Of a DNA stretch of 64,000 bases, positions 22,366-34,975 are shown piece by piece. The stretch is from Taenia hydatigena (Eukaryota; Platyhelminthes; Cestoda; Cyclophyllidea; Taeniidae). Where the stretch lies: the NCBI GenBank assembly GCA_036345935.2, contig JADWOT020000004.1, forward strand, positions 19,883,155 to 19,947,154, in the 5' to 3' direction. Made by a program: the position numbers and the translations under genes. Position 1 is the stretch's first letter. Each line of letters begins with the position of its first letter. Under the pieces are notes generated by a model. That model did not search any database. It was given only the letters and a program-made list of their open reading frames with translations, and was not told where the DNA came from.

Positions 22366-25300
22366 TTACAGATGGGGAACCGGAGGAGGTGCTAAAGTAT
22401 CCTTTGCTTTCTTGTCAATATTCTCTATCAGTGGTGCTTCTGGCTGTGTATTCTTAATTTTCTGGTCCACCATTAATTCCGACTCAATTATTTCAATCGC
22501 TGGAGTGCTCTAAAAACAATCGGCAAAATAAATTTTTAATCAATACATTCAACAAAACTATTGAATTGAAAAAGATTTTGGGAGAAAAGAAAGCTATAGG
22601 AATGGTGAATTCAAACTACCCGAATGGCAAAACCTAACTTTAAATTAATTTGAGAAAATATCATTTTTCGTTTAAGGATACCTAAGGTCAACTAATGTAA
22701 AACCGCAGAATTTTGCGAAGTCTGACACCGTAATTGAGTGGCATGTAAGTCGTCTATCTACTTAGTGGGTGATTTCTAGAAACTTTGACTTAGCTTAAGC
22801 CAAATCACTACGCAGTGTCACCAAATAGGTAATAAATTTTGTTCATTTGAAATGAAAATTGCTGCACTGCATTTGAAGTAGAATCTAATAAGGGGTTAGA
22901 AGGGGCATGGGTCTTATGAGCTACTATTGCAACGCTTATAGTCTACCTAGTTTTGTTGTGGCAACTAGAAGTTCGCTTACAATGTGAAGATGTCTATTCG
23001 TAAAAAGCCTCTCCAAAAGCGTAAATGTAGAGTAATATTGATTTCGCTACAGTGAAGTGTTGCCAATCATAAGCCTCCCTTTCAGGGGTTTGAGTCAGGT
23101 TGGTCAAAGCTATGCAAAATATTTTATTAAATAAAATTTAGTACCTTAGTGGGGGACTGCGCGACTGGCGTGGAGAGTTTGGGCGGCGTGCGAGAGGGTC
23201 GTCTGGGCGTTGAAACCTTCGTCTTTTTTATGCGTCGGATAGGAATCGGACAGCAGTCGGGCGGTATCGGTGGCCTTGTTCGACCTGTTACCCACCATGT
23301 TCGCATTGTTCCCTTTCCCTTTTAGTCATGGTATGCAAAGTCGATGAAGATGTACAGTTTTACCATTAACCTTAATTAATTATAACAATAGTAAAATTTT
23401 GCCGGGTGAAGGTAAGGGACCTCTGCATTTACGTTGGATGTGTTTAAGCCATTGAACCACTACTTTCAATCGCTGGAATGGCCTTACCTTAACCTCTATT
23501 GTTCCCCTTTCCTCGAAGTGGAAGCCACCAAGTGTATTCAGTATTTCATGTGTGGCATCACTGCAATGAATTTTGTACGCTAAAAATGGCAAAAATCTTA
23601 TTTTAAGTCGTGTTTTTTGTAGAAACTCTCAATAAATTATGCGAACCTTCTCCGTTGCTTTCCATCCGACTAGCTGTATTGACGGTGTCTCCAAACAAGC
23701 AGTACCGTGGCATTTTCAAACCGACGACACCGGCACAAACAGGTCCTGTCAAAGTACCGAAGTGCTCACTTCATTAAATATAATCAAAAAGCGTGTTCTT
23801 TGTTTTGGACATCACCTGAATGCAATCCAACTCGAATTTTCAGTGGTTCGTTGGGCATGTGAGGGATGACAAATGAGTGCGACACCTCGACCAAATCCAG
23901 TGCCATATCTGTTATAGAAACTGCGTGCCGTTGGCCATTTCTTCTTGGAACTCCCGAGGCTACCATGTCTATGACAAATACAGATTCATGGTTACTTTCG
24001 CACACCTGGCTCTTCCACGTTAAAATTGGTAAAGTATTATTTTTTGGATACGATATTTCACCATTTCTTTAGAATTATCATCTCAAAAAAACTCCAAATA
24101 CATTACCAGACTTCTGCTTAAAGGTGTGTGCATACTGTTTGTGAATCTGTGGTCACCTTTTGTGGATAAAGTTGACAACACAATGAGAGCTTACAAGCGT
24201 CCCCGATGGTCTCCACTTTGTAGACGTCATACCGGTCGATGATTTGATCGAACTCGCTGTAGAGTTTGTTGAGCAGTGCAACAACCTTTTTAAAGGTAAA
24301 AGTAAAAGCAAGTTTCCATAAACTTCCTAAAATAACGATAACAATTGTTTTGAAAAGAGCATTGCGCGTAGGGAATTAACTTGCGGCCAATGGTTTTGAT
24401 AGAAGATGACTACCTGAAAGGGCGTTGAATCAGAGGAGATGTTAGTAAAGCCAACAATATCACTAAAGTAGATGGTGCAGGAGGAGTAGGCCTCGGCTGG
24501 AACCGCCTGTCCACTGCGCAATTGATTTGCGATTGTCTTCGGGAGCATACCTTGAAAGTAATGTAATGTTGGCGGTAATCGGCATACTGCCAGTTAAACT
24601 AACTTGAGAAAGTGTTGCATAGTTTGCCGAACATATACTTTGAGTTAGAAGAATATTTAGATCATTGAAATGTTACAAGTGAAAGTAACTAACAAGTTAT
24701 AAAGCTTTTTGATATGGAGGAATATTAATTTGGACCAACTACTTACTACCCAAGCAGTAGCATTTTGCATCAAATTTTGTGGTTGAAAGTTAATGGCGAT
24801 TTTGAATCTGAAGGTAGCCTTTAGTTCAGGTGCAATGTTTACTTAATGTGAATTGATAGAGCCCCTCTAATTGTAAGCATAGGAAATTCCTGCCACCGTA
24901 CCTCTAATCACGTGAGCATGCTTACAACAATCAAACACGCATTTGATAAGTTACCATCATATGATATTTCTACAAACGATAAGCAGAAAGCAACATTGAA
25001 GATAATAAAGAGGAATTGCTAACTTACTGTGCAGCAATTCGTCTGTGCGCTGCTTCTCTGCAATGAGGTCTTGCGTCCTTTCACTGACAATGCTTTCAAG
25101 ATGCGCCGAATATTTTTCCATCTGATAAAGTACAAATATAAAAGCAAATATTCATTTAAAACACTTACAACGCTCTAGCCATAAGGTCAAATAAAGTTTT
25201 GTTAATTTCGAAGTATTTTTGTCAGGCACACCTACGAGGCTAAGTATAATGTCAATCGGGTTCTTTCTCCTTGGGTTGATGAGGTCCATCTTCGATCTAA

Positions 25301-28300
25301 TCACGTCGAAGGAGGGTCTGACGTCAACCGGACTCCAGCACAACTTGATAAGCTGCAACAAACGAGGGATCTGTTACTTTCTTACAGAGTGCTAGAGTTC
25401 TAAGCAAAGAGTCCGCTGCTATGCGCGTATTCCTGGCATTCAAGGAGTATGTGGTCAGCAGGCTTACATTAAGGTAGTCGGTCATGTTTGGGGTGCTGTC
25501 ATCAGCCGAGCCTTCAAACGCGTCCAAATTTGGCAGAGGGTAGTCCCACCACTGGACCCTTAGTTCCTGCCGCTCGCCCTCTGTCAGGTCAGGCGCATTG
25601 AAATCTTCTGGATCCTAGAAGCGTTGAATTAGAATCTCTCTTCCACTCGTCAATTTGAGTGAAGTCTTGATTTTAAAAATCATTTTTAAAGTTGGTGTTA
25701 GAAAAGAGAATAAATCGACGCGCCCTCATTCTCTATAGCGTAATGATGAATGCCGATGAAGTGCTACGCAAAACTCACTTCACGAGGCTGAGCCACCTCA
25801 CACATAATCGTTCCATAGCTGAACGAGTCCATGTGAATGTTCGGCAGAGCAGGTGTGTTACCTAGGTGGAGGTAAATAAGCGATGACAGCATGCAAATGG
25901 TCTCAGAGGGACTTACCTCGATACTCGGGTGCAATAAATGCCCAATTTCTGGGATCCTCCAAAAAAGTCTCCAACTTCTCCTCCGGTCTGTTGTAGCGGA
26001 TCGATTCCAGTCCGAAATCTACACATAGCAATGAGCCATGGAAATGGTGGATGGAACCTCCGCTTACCAGTAATTTTGCAAGTCAAGCGATCATCAACAA
26101 CGCAGTTTTGCGAATTGAGACGTCCATGAATAAAGCCGTGAGTGTGAAGAAATTCAACTCCACAGACGATATCTTGAATTAAGGAGAGTCTGATATATCA
26201 ATTTCGTAGAAAAAGGTAGAACATCAGACTCACTTAAAGGCCCAACTGGAAGGCATCACCTCATTGCGGGACACATCCCGAAGGCTTCGTTTCGGGCAGT
26301 ATTCCATGTAGATTGCAATTTCAGGCGGTTCCATACATATTCCAACTAGCTGACACAAGTTTCTATGATTCAGTTGCCTAAACGGCGGAAAGTAGAAGCA
26401 ATCAAATGAAGAATGAAGAAGCAATTCAAATAGTAGAATGCAATAAAATTAAAGGCTGCAACCCACCGCATTGCCTTGATCTCTTTCCGAATATTCTTTG
26501 TCAGAAGAAATTGTTCACGCTCAACGTATTTCACAGAGACAAGCGTTTCACCACTAGGTGGTCAAGTGAAAGTGAGCTGGATGCATTGTTCACAAGTTTG
26601 ATTGTCAGATGGTAAAGAATGACGTGCTCTAATGCTCCAAGATTAAAGTTTTTATTATTACTATTTGTTTAACCCCAGAAGTTGATACAGGAGCCACTTG
26701 GATGCTCCACCATCGAACTTGACCTCCAAACTATGCTAGCAGCCCCAAAGCCCTCCCATATTTTGGAAATGCGTTCTCTGCCCGAGTTTTATGCCTTCTT
26801 CCGCCTTCAAGGAAGTCCTGGGGTGCTACAAGTTCCTTGACAATTCCTCTTTACAGTCGAAAACCACTTGCCTATTGCAAGGGAACAAAAGGAAAAACAG
26901 GCTTGGCAATTCAGTACCAACAACAGAGAAGGCAAGTAAACTAACATTTTGCCATAGATAAAGGGTTTTCCTTCTTCCTCTTCGTCCAGCTCATCTCCAT
27001 TGTCCTCAATAATTGCATGGGAGGTCTTCTGGTTGTCATTTTCGACTCAAATGATCAAATGCAAAATAAGTGTTAATTTTGGGGAAAAAAGGGAAAATTT
27101 TGAGGTAATAATTACTTATGATGAAGTCTTCACGGGGAATAATCCAAGAGTTGTCCCACAGAGCCAATCGACTTCGCCGAAAGAAGAACTAGAGGAAAAG
27201 AAAGAGAACTAACAATCTTTAGCCATTTTTATTAAAACGCTGATTAAGTGCCTTTCTTAGATAATGAATTCACGTAGTTAATTGCAATACTTTGATTGTT
27301 TAACTCCCGGGAGCGCTTTAGGATCCGCTCGGCGTTATGGCCTCCGGGTCATGCCAGTAGCCCTTCGAACCCGCTATACATCAGTAATACGTTATCTGAC
27401 CTAACATTACGAGTTTTCGTCGTCATTACACGATGACTATCAAATTTTAATGGAAGAAATATAACCTCTCCTGTCTAATGAGAGTTAGTTGTTGCTATAA
27501 AAAAAAGCAATTTTCTCACTAATAATGATGCATGCCTTGGGTTTTCATTTAAATAAGACGTAGATTATACCAAAGCAATGGATCCAATGCTCATGACAAT
27601 GAGAAAGACCACCGCGATGATTGCGCCACCGACTCGGGCTTCGAGACTACATTCACCACAGTCTTTTGGACAGGAGACACACGTCTCGTTTTGACTCGGA
27701 TCGCATACGCCATCGCCACAAACTGTTAACAGTAAAATTGCAATGCTGGAGTTATTTTGGGGTAAATATTTGTTTGTTTAACTCTCGGTTCTGCTGACGT
27801 GCTTTTGCACCTTCGCCGAGCTATGCCGCCTGCCTCAAGCCCTACTGTACGTGAAAAACAAGTACTCGGCTCCAGTAGTGTGTCGTCTTGCATCTTCAGA
27901 GGGGTCTCAGGACATTACAAATGGGTCACTGGATAACTTAAAAAATACCTTTTTGAAATCACCTCACAGTCCTAATTTTTTGGAGTTGAAAAAGACATCT
28001 CTAGGACACAAAGGTAATTGCTATGTTCTTAGATTAGTGGGATAAGGCAACGCCTTCTCGTGTTTAAAGGAGGACACTTTTGGAGGGGTGGAAATTTGAT
28101 TAATCAAACACCTTAAAGTGCATGACCTGCAAAGTATTCACAAGTGTGTCATGACACATTTTGACACTAGTACTTACCTGCTCGTAGCACGGAAAATAAT
28201 GTTGTAGAGGCAGATATCTTCAGCAGTCCAATAAAAAATGTCACCAAAATGATTGTATTTCCGGGCAAAATCAACTCTGATAAAATAAAAATAGGTGAGT

Positions 28301-29886
28301 AAGGCTTGACAACTAAATCCTTTTAAAACACACTATTTATAGGTCCCAAGCCCCTCTGTATGTCATGAATGCATATTCAGTCCAAATGTTATTCCCATTC
28401 GTTCTCGGAGCAAGTCTCGGGAAGCCACATTGGTGACAGGGCCAAGCGAGCCCGATTCCTACTACTCAGCGATAAACCTTAGTGGGATGGAAGAAGTGCG
28501 TTTGCTGTGACGACCTCCAGCGGAGGGACTGAAAATTTTGTCTACCTTCAGCACCAAATTTAGTCGCCTGCCCCAAAAGAATGGTGGCTAAACAAAACGC
28601 TGATAGATTTAACATGGCAGTAGCACAGTGAACACGAATTGGTAGGGAGGAATGACACTACTTTTGGGTCAGCGTTCCGACCACTAGCTATGGGCAGGCG
28701 CTTTAGCCAAGTTTATTCCCAGCGTCTCGAATCTAATTTCTAAGTAGGACATAACTCCAAATCTTGATTGTCAAGTATCCTCTCAGATGTCTCATGCTGT
28801 CGGCTAACGAGATTTTTTCCTGCTGCGCCAACTACGTTGCGATGGCCCACGTGAGGGACTAAACAAGGGGAATGCCAGAAGAGACGCTTTTAGCAAAAGA
28901 CTAAGGTTGTGTTTTAGGATCGTTGTTTGTTCAACTCGCATTTATGGCTACGAGCCGCTGAGGAGCCCCGCCATTGTACATCCATTAGGTGACCTGGCAA
29001 TGCCAGCTGTCTTCAAGCCCTTCTGTAGATCCACAACGTCTCTTCTGCCCGAGCATTTTGTTTCTTTTTGCATTCAAAAAAATTGTTAAGGCTACCAAAA
29101 CGTACTTATTATAATTACAAAACTTCGTGTTGCTTTTCCAACTTTCTTGATTTTTAAAATATTTTTTAGATAATAGAATGAGTAAGATCAGTTAACATAA
29201 AAAGTCAAAACGGAAGACCTGGTATTGTGGCGTTCCACAATGACTGGGATGCCAGTCCAAATTGGGGCCTATTGTGACCGACAATAACGCCGTCGGTTGG
29301 AAGCCAGGGCCTGCAGAATTTGCTGCTTGTGAAATTCTTGGAAACTGGACAGGTGTTGACGGCGAAACGCCAGATACAGCAAGTAGACGGGGTGTAGGGC
29401 TTTGAACATGGTCCAACTTCACAAAATGTTTGAGCAGCCTGCGCTGACCTTTGTTACAGCAAAATTATTATTTATTTTCTGTTAAGCGTAAAACAGACTT
29501 ACGTTATTTGGGCAGGAAAGTATTTGTGTGTGACTGCCCAAGTATAGAATTCCATGGTGAGATTAAACGCAGTGGAGATTTGAATTTTCGTGTCGGCGAA
29601 ACTGCAATTATATGATAGCTTTAGCACGCTAGCAAAGACACCTACAAAAAAGGAAAGCACCACGTGGTTCAAAATTACTTTTTTATGCTGTCAATAGTTG
29701 CACGTAAACGACAGGTTTTTGTAGGACAAATTTTTAAGATGGGGATATTCCGTTTATACCTGGACACTGTAATTCCATGTTATTAAGTGAATCAGCATCG
29801 AGTTCCCAGCAATGATGCCCATCCTGGTACTGTAGCCTAACCGGAGCCAAGAGTATCAGTATTAATATAGCCAAGGCTGAAATCAT
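22366..29886 (-). CDS. Receptor-type guanylate cyclase, compact ectodomain
   Basis: A single-pass membrane receptor that makes cGMP. Twenty-two exons in coding order, all phase-consistent: 29760-29886, 29503-29641, 29219-29448, 28178-28274, 27571-27745, 27116-27188, 26946-27045, 26467-26553, 26234-26377, 26068-26189, 25917-26018, 25779-25861, 25468-25614, 25236-25352, 25028-25121, 24414-24550, 24195-24285, 23816-23968, 23647-23745, 23488-23579, 23145-23318 and 22366-22509; 908 residues. Signal peptide ([18 protein letters not shown]); ectodomain of about 230 residues with NCS, NLT, NFT and NAT sites and a juxtamembrane [14 protein letters not shown]...CPKDCGEC module; one membrane helix. Kinase-homology domain with [28 protein letters not shown] (no HRD Asp) and DFGLESI. 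Dimerisation coiled coil [16 protein letters not shown]. Cyclase domain with FSDIVGFT and ETIGDAYM (metal Asp, guanine-selecting Glu) and [16 protein letters not shown] (guanine-selecting Cys). Catalytically competent by motif. The exon 3 donor (GTCTTC) is weak. Confidence 0.92.
26735..26835 (-). repeat. Degenerate dispersed repeat copy in cyclase intron
   Basis: Lies in an intron of the guanylate cyclase gene. Carries CTGCCCGAGTTTTATGCCTT followed by CGCCTTCAAGGAAGTC, the reverse complement of the family's 5' block. Confidence 0.6.
27310..27385 (-). repeat. Truncated dispersed repeat copy in cyclase intron
   Basis: Short block with GGCCTCCGGGTCATGCCAG and the following AGCCC, matching the reverse complement of the GCTGGCATGGCCCGGAGG region of the family. 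Confidence 0.5.
27785..27915 (-). repeat. Degenerate dispersed repeat copy in cyclase intron
   Basis: Contains GCCTGCCTCAAGCCCTACTG and a TCTTCAGAGGGGTCTCAGG end, both reverse-complement family blocks. Intronic in the guanylate cyclase gene. Confidence 0.55.
28935..29085 (-). repeat. Degenerate dispersed repeat copy in cyclase intron
   Basis: Contains GGCAATGCCAGCTGTCTTCA, AGCCCTTCTGTAGATC and CTGCCCGAGCATTTTGTTTC, in the family order on the minus strand. Lies in the 944 bp intron 28275-29218 of the guanylate cyclase gene. Confidence 0.55.
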
Positions 29887-30879
29887 GGATCCAAGCCGAA
29901 TGTTACTGAAATGAAATAAGTAGCGTTTAGAAATTCATCGCAGTATATCAGGATATCAGATTAAAAAATTCGTATCACTGTCACCTATTAAAAACAATAA
30001 GATTTTTTGTGTTTGACCCATACTTTTATTTTAAGCATAAGCGTGAGTCAAAAAGAAACCGGTAACTGTTTTCAGAAAATGATTAAATAATAACTATAGG
30101 GCGGCAAAAAATGATGGAAAAAGCCACTGTAAACACCACTTTGCGAAAAGTTAGTGCAGGTTTTGACACTCTTTACTGCAATGAACTGTCACATCAACAA
30201 ACAGCCTACAAATCATGACTGCCGGCATCGGATTGCAAAGCATCGAGATGTGCCACTCCATGCCCAATCTTTAATTCACCCTCTACCGGTTCCTTCTTAT
30301 CCACAGGTTCTCATCATCATAAAACTGCCGTCAGGCCCCATTTGACCAAAGAACTCTTGCTCAAAGGACGCATATTAAGTTGATTTTAGAAAGGAGCCAG
30401 CTTTAATAGTAAATGTGCAGCATTTGGGGCGGGTAGGTAAGATGGTACAATGAACAGTCGAGAAAAGATTAAAAACTTAATTCAGAAGCAAAATGACCTG
30501 TCGCTATTGACAGTGCCAACGAGAAATTGTATCAAGAATTCTTAGCTACGTTTAATGTATGATAAGTATGTTGGATCACATCAGCGTCATGAGGCGAGGT
30601 CGTGGAGACCATACAATTGTTTCACAATCCTTAACGGGCAGCAACTACCCTCGTTGAACACCGGTTTAGTAAGTGCTTACCCCGACTCGCGCTAACGACA
30701 TCTTGGCACTCCAATGCCTTTCTATTAATGAATGATAAAAAATACATTCTCTGCTCCAAAATGCTTGAGGTGAACGAACAGAGCACTTTACCCAACAAGC
30801 CTCGAGGGATGTCTACACGTCACTACAATGCGAGCACCACTTCATTCTCAGAAGTCTCAACTTGTTTTTTGTGCAGGAG

Positions 30880-31330
30880 ACCACAATGAAATCATTTGCT
30901 ATATGTGCCTTCCTGCAAGCACAACAACTACAACTGAGATGTACGCGATCGCTACGATATAACTGGAGCGTGTCCATGAGAACCCATCGTTGGTAACCGC
31001 TAAGATCGGTTTGGTTAGTCAGAAGGAAGTCTTCCTCCAACGCTTGCAAAACAACCCAACACCTCATGAAATTAGTATATGGGTGCAAGACTGCCTCAAT
31101 CTCGTCTTCTCTCACTCATCTTTCAGATATTCTACCATTATGTCTTCTGTGGCATAAAATAGTCATTGGTAATGAATCATGGGTCCAAATGATAACTAGT
31201 CCAACAAGTTAGGATTTCAAGGACCATCTCACGATTAGCTTGTGTACGCTGCATTAAAACGCGCCAAATTATTTGGACAATGTCGGTATTTGTCCTATTC
31301 TCTATTGTGATAAAGGGTCACTAAGGGTCT
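30880..31330 (+). mobile_element. Decayed Tc1/mariner-like transposase fragment, copy 1
   Basis: Read on +, a conceptual peptide with several in-frame stops resembles the second helix-turn-helix linker of mariner transposases (DRYDITGACP), followed about 100 bp later by a segment like the first catalytic motif (WHKIVIGNESW, compare the family TGDEKW). It aligns over more than 300 bp with 32.7-33.03 kb in the opposite orientation. Frames are broken by stops and shifts, so it is a relic. Terminal inverted repeats were not identified; the family call rests on short motifs. Confidence 0.5.
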
Positions 31331-32699
31331 TGGACGTCGCAACCCCACCCTGCGGCCTGGCCTCCTGACCATGCCAGGAGAGCTCTACGATCAGAAGCAG
31401 TGACATCCTGTTGGAGACAATATTTGTTGCGGATTGGGAAGGATTTTACGGGACCGGGCTACTGAACCCTAATGACCAAATATGCTGTAGGTGCTATGTC
31501 GAAAAGAAATAGGGCAGGTTCTAATGGCGGTGTTTGTGTTAAGCAATGGACAGAGGCTCAACTTTACTTAAACTACTTTAAATGATTAACACAAAAATAA
31601 CTTCTAATTGTGTCTTTCATTTTCCCTCTGACAGTTATTTTTTGTAGCATTTCAGCTTTTCAAAACTACACAAAGGCATGCTTTTCAAAGGAACTGCATT
31701 AAGGAAAAGTAGTTATTAGTAAAAAGTAAAAGTAGATTTTAAGGCAACCATCCGAGTTTGGGTGCTTGAAAAAAAGTGGAAAACGAAAATGGGAGAGTAG
31801 AAACTTACACTTCGAAGGGAGGTACTCAAGCCCGCGCTCAAATGCGAGTGAGGTTGGAAGAGAGCGTATCCGAAGTGGAGGATAATTACAACCTCTAAGT
31901 ATGCTAGTGCATGGTTGTTAACTCCACAAACGGAACCGCCCACAACCACTAAAATCTGACAAATCGGAATGAGACCGGGTAGTTCGTAGTGGCAATGGGG
32001 CGTATCACTTACACACAGGAGAGCGAATGTGTACTCGATGTTAGGGAGAGGGAAGGGGAGAGAGGAAACTTAATTGCTCTTGTCTACCAAATCGCCTTCG
32101 ACTTTCCTGGCGTCAGAGGCATCGCTTTATCTACCCTGTAGCTCGATTTCCCCACTTCAAAATCGATCGCCTTCATTGACTGGTGGGAAGAGAGGTACCA
32201 GTGATAGGCAATAAAAAGTATTTAACTCACTTTTTGCTTTGAATTGATTCCAAGACGACTGATTACGTCCTTATAATGCTGACTGATTTTACACTTATAG
32301 TCTTGCGAATGCTTGATTGTTGTCTGAGCGGAATAATATTTACTGAGACTGTCTACTTTCCTTTCAACTCAACTCCTACTGCGCCTTCAGTGTTAAGGGA
32401 CTACGAGATTTCGCAATGCCAGTCCAGTCCTACGAAATCCTTTCAAATTAAAAACGCGTTTCTAGCTTTCAATTTCAGTGACCCCTTTTGGGCAGAATGT
32501 CTGGGAGGCTATTGCCAGCCATTGGCAAGGTCTGGAAGCCAGGCTACTCGGTGGACGTACGACAGTCCGGGCTGTTAGTGGCCCTTTCCCTCAAACGAGA
32601 GTTAAAACAAGCAATTAAAGTGGTAAACTAACGTTTTTTAAACAAGTCTCTATGTTTTGATACAGCATACAGTAGGAAACTGTGGGATCATTTATAAAA

Positions 32700-33030
32700 T
32701 CTTTACTTGTTGAATAACTTATCATTAAGGTCCACAATTCATTGCCGACGATTGTCCCATGCCACGAAAGACAAATAATGGAGGGATGTTGGAAGAAAGA
32801 GAGAAGGAAAAATGGGATCAAGACAGTCTTACTCCCGCATACCAAACTGGGGGCATGTAGTGTTGCAAGGGAAGAGTTCGAAGAAGACTTCCTTCGGACT
32901 AACCAATCGGTCTCGGCTGTTACCCCCGATAGGCTTACATGGACACGTTCCTGTTTTATCATAGCGATCGCATACATCCCAGTTGTATTTATTGTGCTTG
33001 CAGGAGGGCACTCAAGACGAACGTTTGAAT
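32700..33030 (-). mobile_element. Decayed Tc1/mariner-like transposase fragment, copy 2
   Basis: The minus strand keeps a longer open frame (32829-33011) with VCDRYDKTGTCPCKPIGG, like the RYxETGSxxxxPxxGR linker of mariner DNA-binding regions, followed after a frame change by LSWHGTIVGNELW, compared with the RIVTGDEKW-type catalytic motif. It aligns with copy 1 in inverted orientation. The catalytic Asp position is Asn, so it could not be active even if expressed. The plus-strand frame here, which gives a hydrophobic peptide, is a shadow. Confidence 0.5.
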
Positions 33031-34975
33031 GTGCAGTCCCTTACCTAAAAGGCAGGTAGAGACGTTAGGGAATGAAGAGGTCGTGCTTTGGAGTGAGACG
33101 TTGCGGTTACTACATTCGGGGCTTGTTGGGTGAAGTGATGTATCATTTTACCTGACGCATATTGGAGCAGAATAGATATTTTCCATCATTAGTCAATACT
33201 CTAACGCTTCAGTGTTGACGACACGTTTTTGGGCGGTAAAATAAAAAAAACGTCAAGCTGCTAGTCACCGCGAGTAAATGTTGCCATTTTGGAACTGTAA
33301 GACATTTCTTTTGTCTCCACGGCCCTGCCGAATGGAGTGGATTTGAATGACACTTTGGGATGTAAGGGTTTAAGAATAGGAGGGGACCAGTAGAGCGCAC
33401 GGATGAAATGGCGCATCTCAGTGCTTGATATATTTTCTAATTCTTAAAACCCTTTTTTTATTTGAGTGGGACCAAAAGCAAGGGCACAGAAAAGTAACTT
33501 CACTCTGGTGCGTAGAGACGTCTCTGAAGAGGTATGAAGGCAATATTGATGGGCTGTGGTTATTGACGTGGCCAGGAGGCCAGGTCTTCCGCCGAAGGTA
33601 TAAAGGTGGAGCCTGCAAGTAGCCAATAAACTCAAACTAAGAGTTAGCTACGCGTTTGCCACTATTAAAGTGTACTGCAAGAAAAAAATTGTCAGGTTCT
33701 TTAACAGTAGGAGTTTTTAATGAAATATGGCAATTCAACGCTCGTTTTAGCTTTATTTTTAACCGCGAGGGCAGTTTTGGCCTCCTCAGGATGCGTTTTC
33801 CCAATGTAGTACAGCCATCGGACCATACTCAGTAGGCTCTTATTCCCTCTTCGCATTAATTATACTTTTCATACTACTCAACTGGACCATTGCTTATTTT
33901 ACATTTTTGTTTTGATTACACGGCAGTGAGGGGCACGGTTGCTGTACTTCCACCCAGCAGAATGACCTTCGAGCCATATCAGTAGACCTCCAGATCATCT
34001 CTACGTAGACGATGCACATTCAGCCCCACTATAATGTTGCCTTTTGTCTTTAGGAAGTCTTCAACGCGCTAGATTCTCCTTGCTTACCACGAGTTCGACT
34101 TTCATTAAGCTCTTCCCTCCTCAGCCATGCTCACCGGAAACCTAATGAACGAAGCAATCGCGAATGCCGAATGGAAAGCTAAACAAATAAGACAGTATGA
34201 TAATATGTTGTGACTATTATTTGCTATAAAAGTAACATATATTTTGTGGTTAAATTAACTCAATTTTTCTTAAGCTTTTGGATACCACTTGACGTGTGCA
34301 GATTGCCGGGCGTACCAACATTGTGGTGCCACACCCCAATATGGCGTCATCAAATTGCCGGCAGATCACTTTGCTGACGCTACAATGCTCAAGAAAATTT
34401 GATTCTTGATTTATGGATGCAAAAGGAGTCACAAAGTTCTGAGTCTGGATCTTCACCTAAATCGCTCTCCTTTCTGGCAGGTCTGGATGTGCTCTCGTGC
34501 TCCTTACCGCCGTGATTTACACTTTGTTTAGAAAAAAACTAAGCGCTATTCGTTCTTATTTATTCGCCTAAAAATCTTTCGGTAAAAATTTATGCATATG
34601 AAGAAGAGAAGCCCGCCTAATCTACACGGTTTAAGTAAACGTCTTTTGAAACACTTGTGTATCTACTTCTTAAATAATAAGTAGAGGGTCAATGAGCCTA
34701 TTTTGTGGATATTATATTTACAGAGATAAAAATTATATACGAATTGTTATTAGGAATACATAAAATATGTTATTCAAGCTAGAAAACCTATTAAAAATGA
34801 CGATTTCAAATAAATTTGCAACACCCGACCTCTATACTTAATTTACAAAATAGTTTGCGTACTTGAGAATACCAAGTGCAAGTTAGAACTTCCATATGAT
34901 GACTATTGTATCCTTAGCGAAACCATAACGAAAGTTGAAAAAAACAAAGCAAGATAATTTCTTTTTTGCTGTAAG

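Larger units (their letters stand above)
29887..34975. other. Gene-poor region with decayed mobile DNA
   Basis: About 5.1 kb between the guanylate cyclase start and the actin-related protein stop. It contains two diverged inverted copies of a mariner-like sequence and fragments resembling the dispersed repeat (for example about 32380-32500). A splice-acceptor-like AG at 29906-29907, 19 nt before the cyclase ATG, follows a T-rich tract. No intact gene recognised. Confidence 0.55.

Noticed and set aside
28555..28625. Minus-strand signal-peptide-like exon ([15 protein letters not shown]) in a cyclase intron
   Set aside because: Joining it leads to a frame that loses the conserved ectodomain and cysteine module; the 29.8 kb signal exon chains perfectly in phase.
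29192..29422. Minus-strand proline-rich frame at the third cyclase exon
   Set aside because: Another frame of the same DNA joins in phase with both neighbours and has the cysteines and glycosylation sites expected of an ectodomain.
32742..33059. Plus-strand frame with a hydrophobic C-terminus, also seen at 30.9 kb
   Set aside because: The opposite strand gives the transposase-like motifs; the hydrophobic peptide is the antisense of it and the second copy needs a frameshift.
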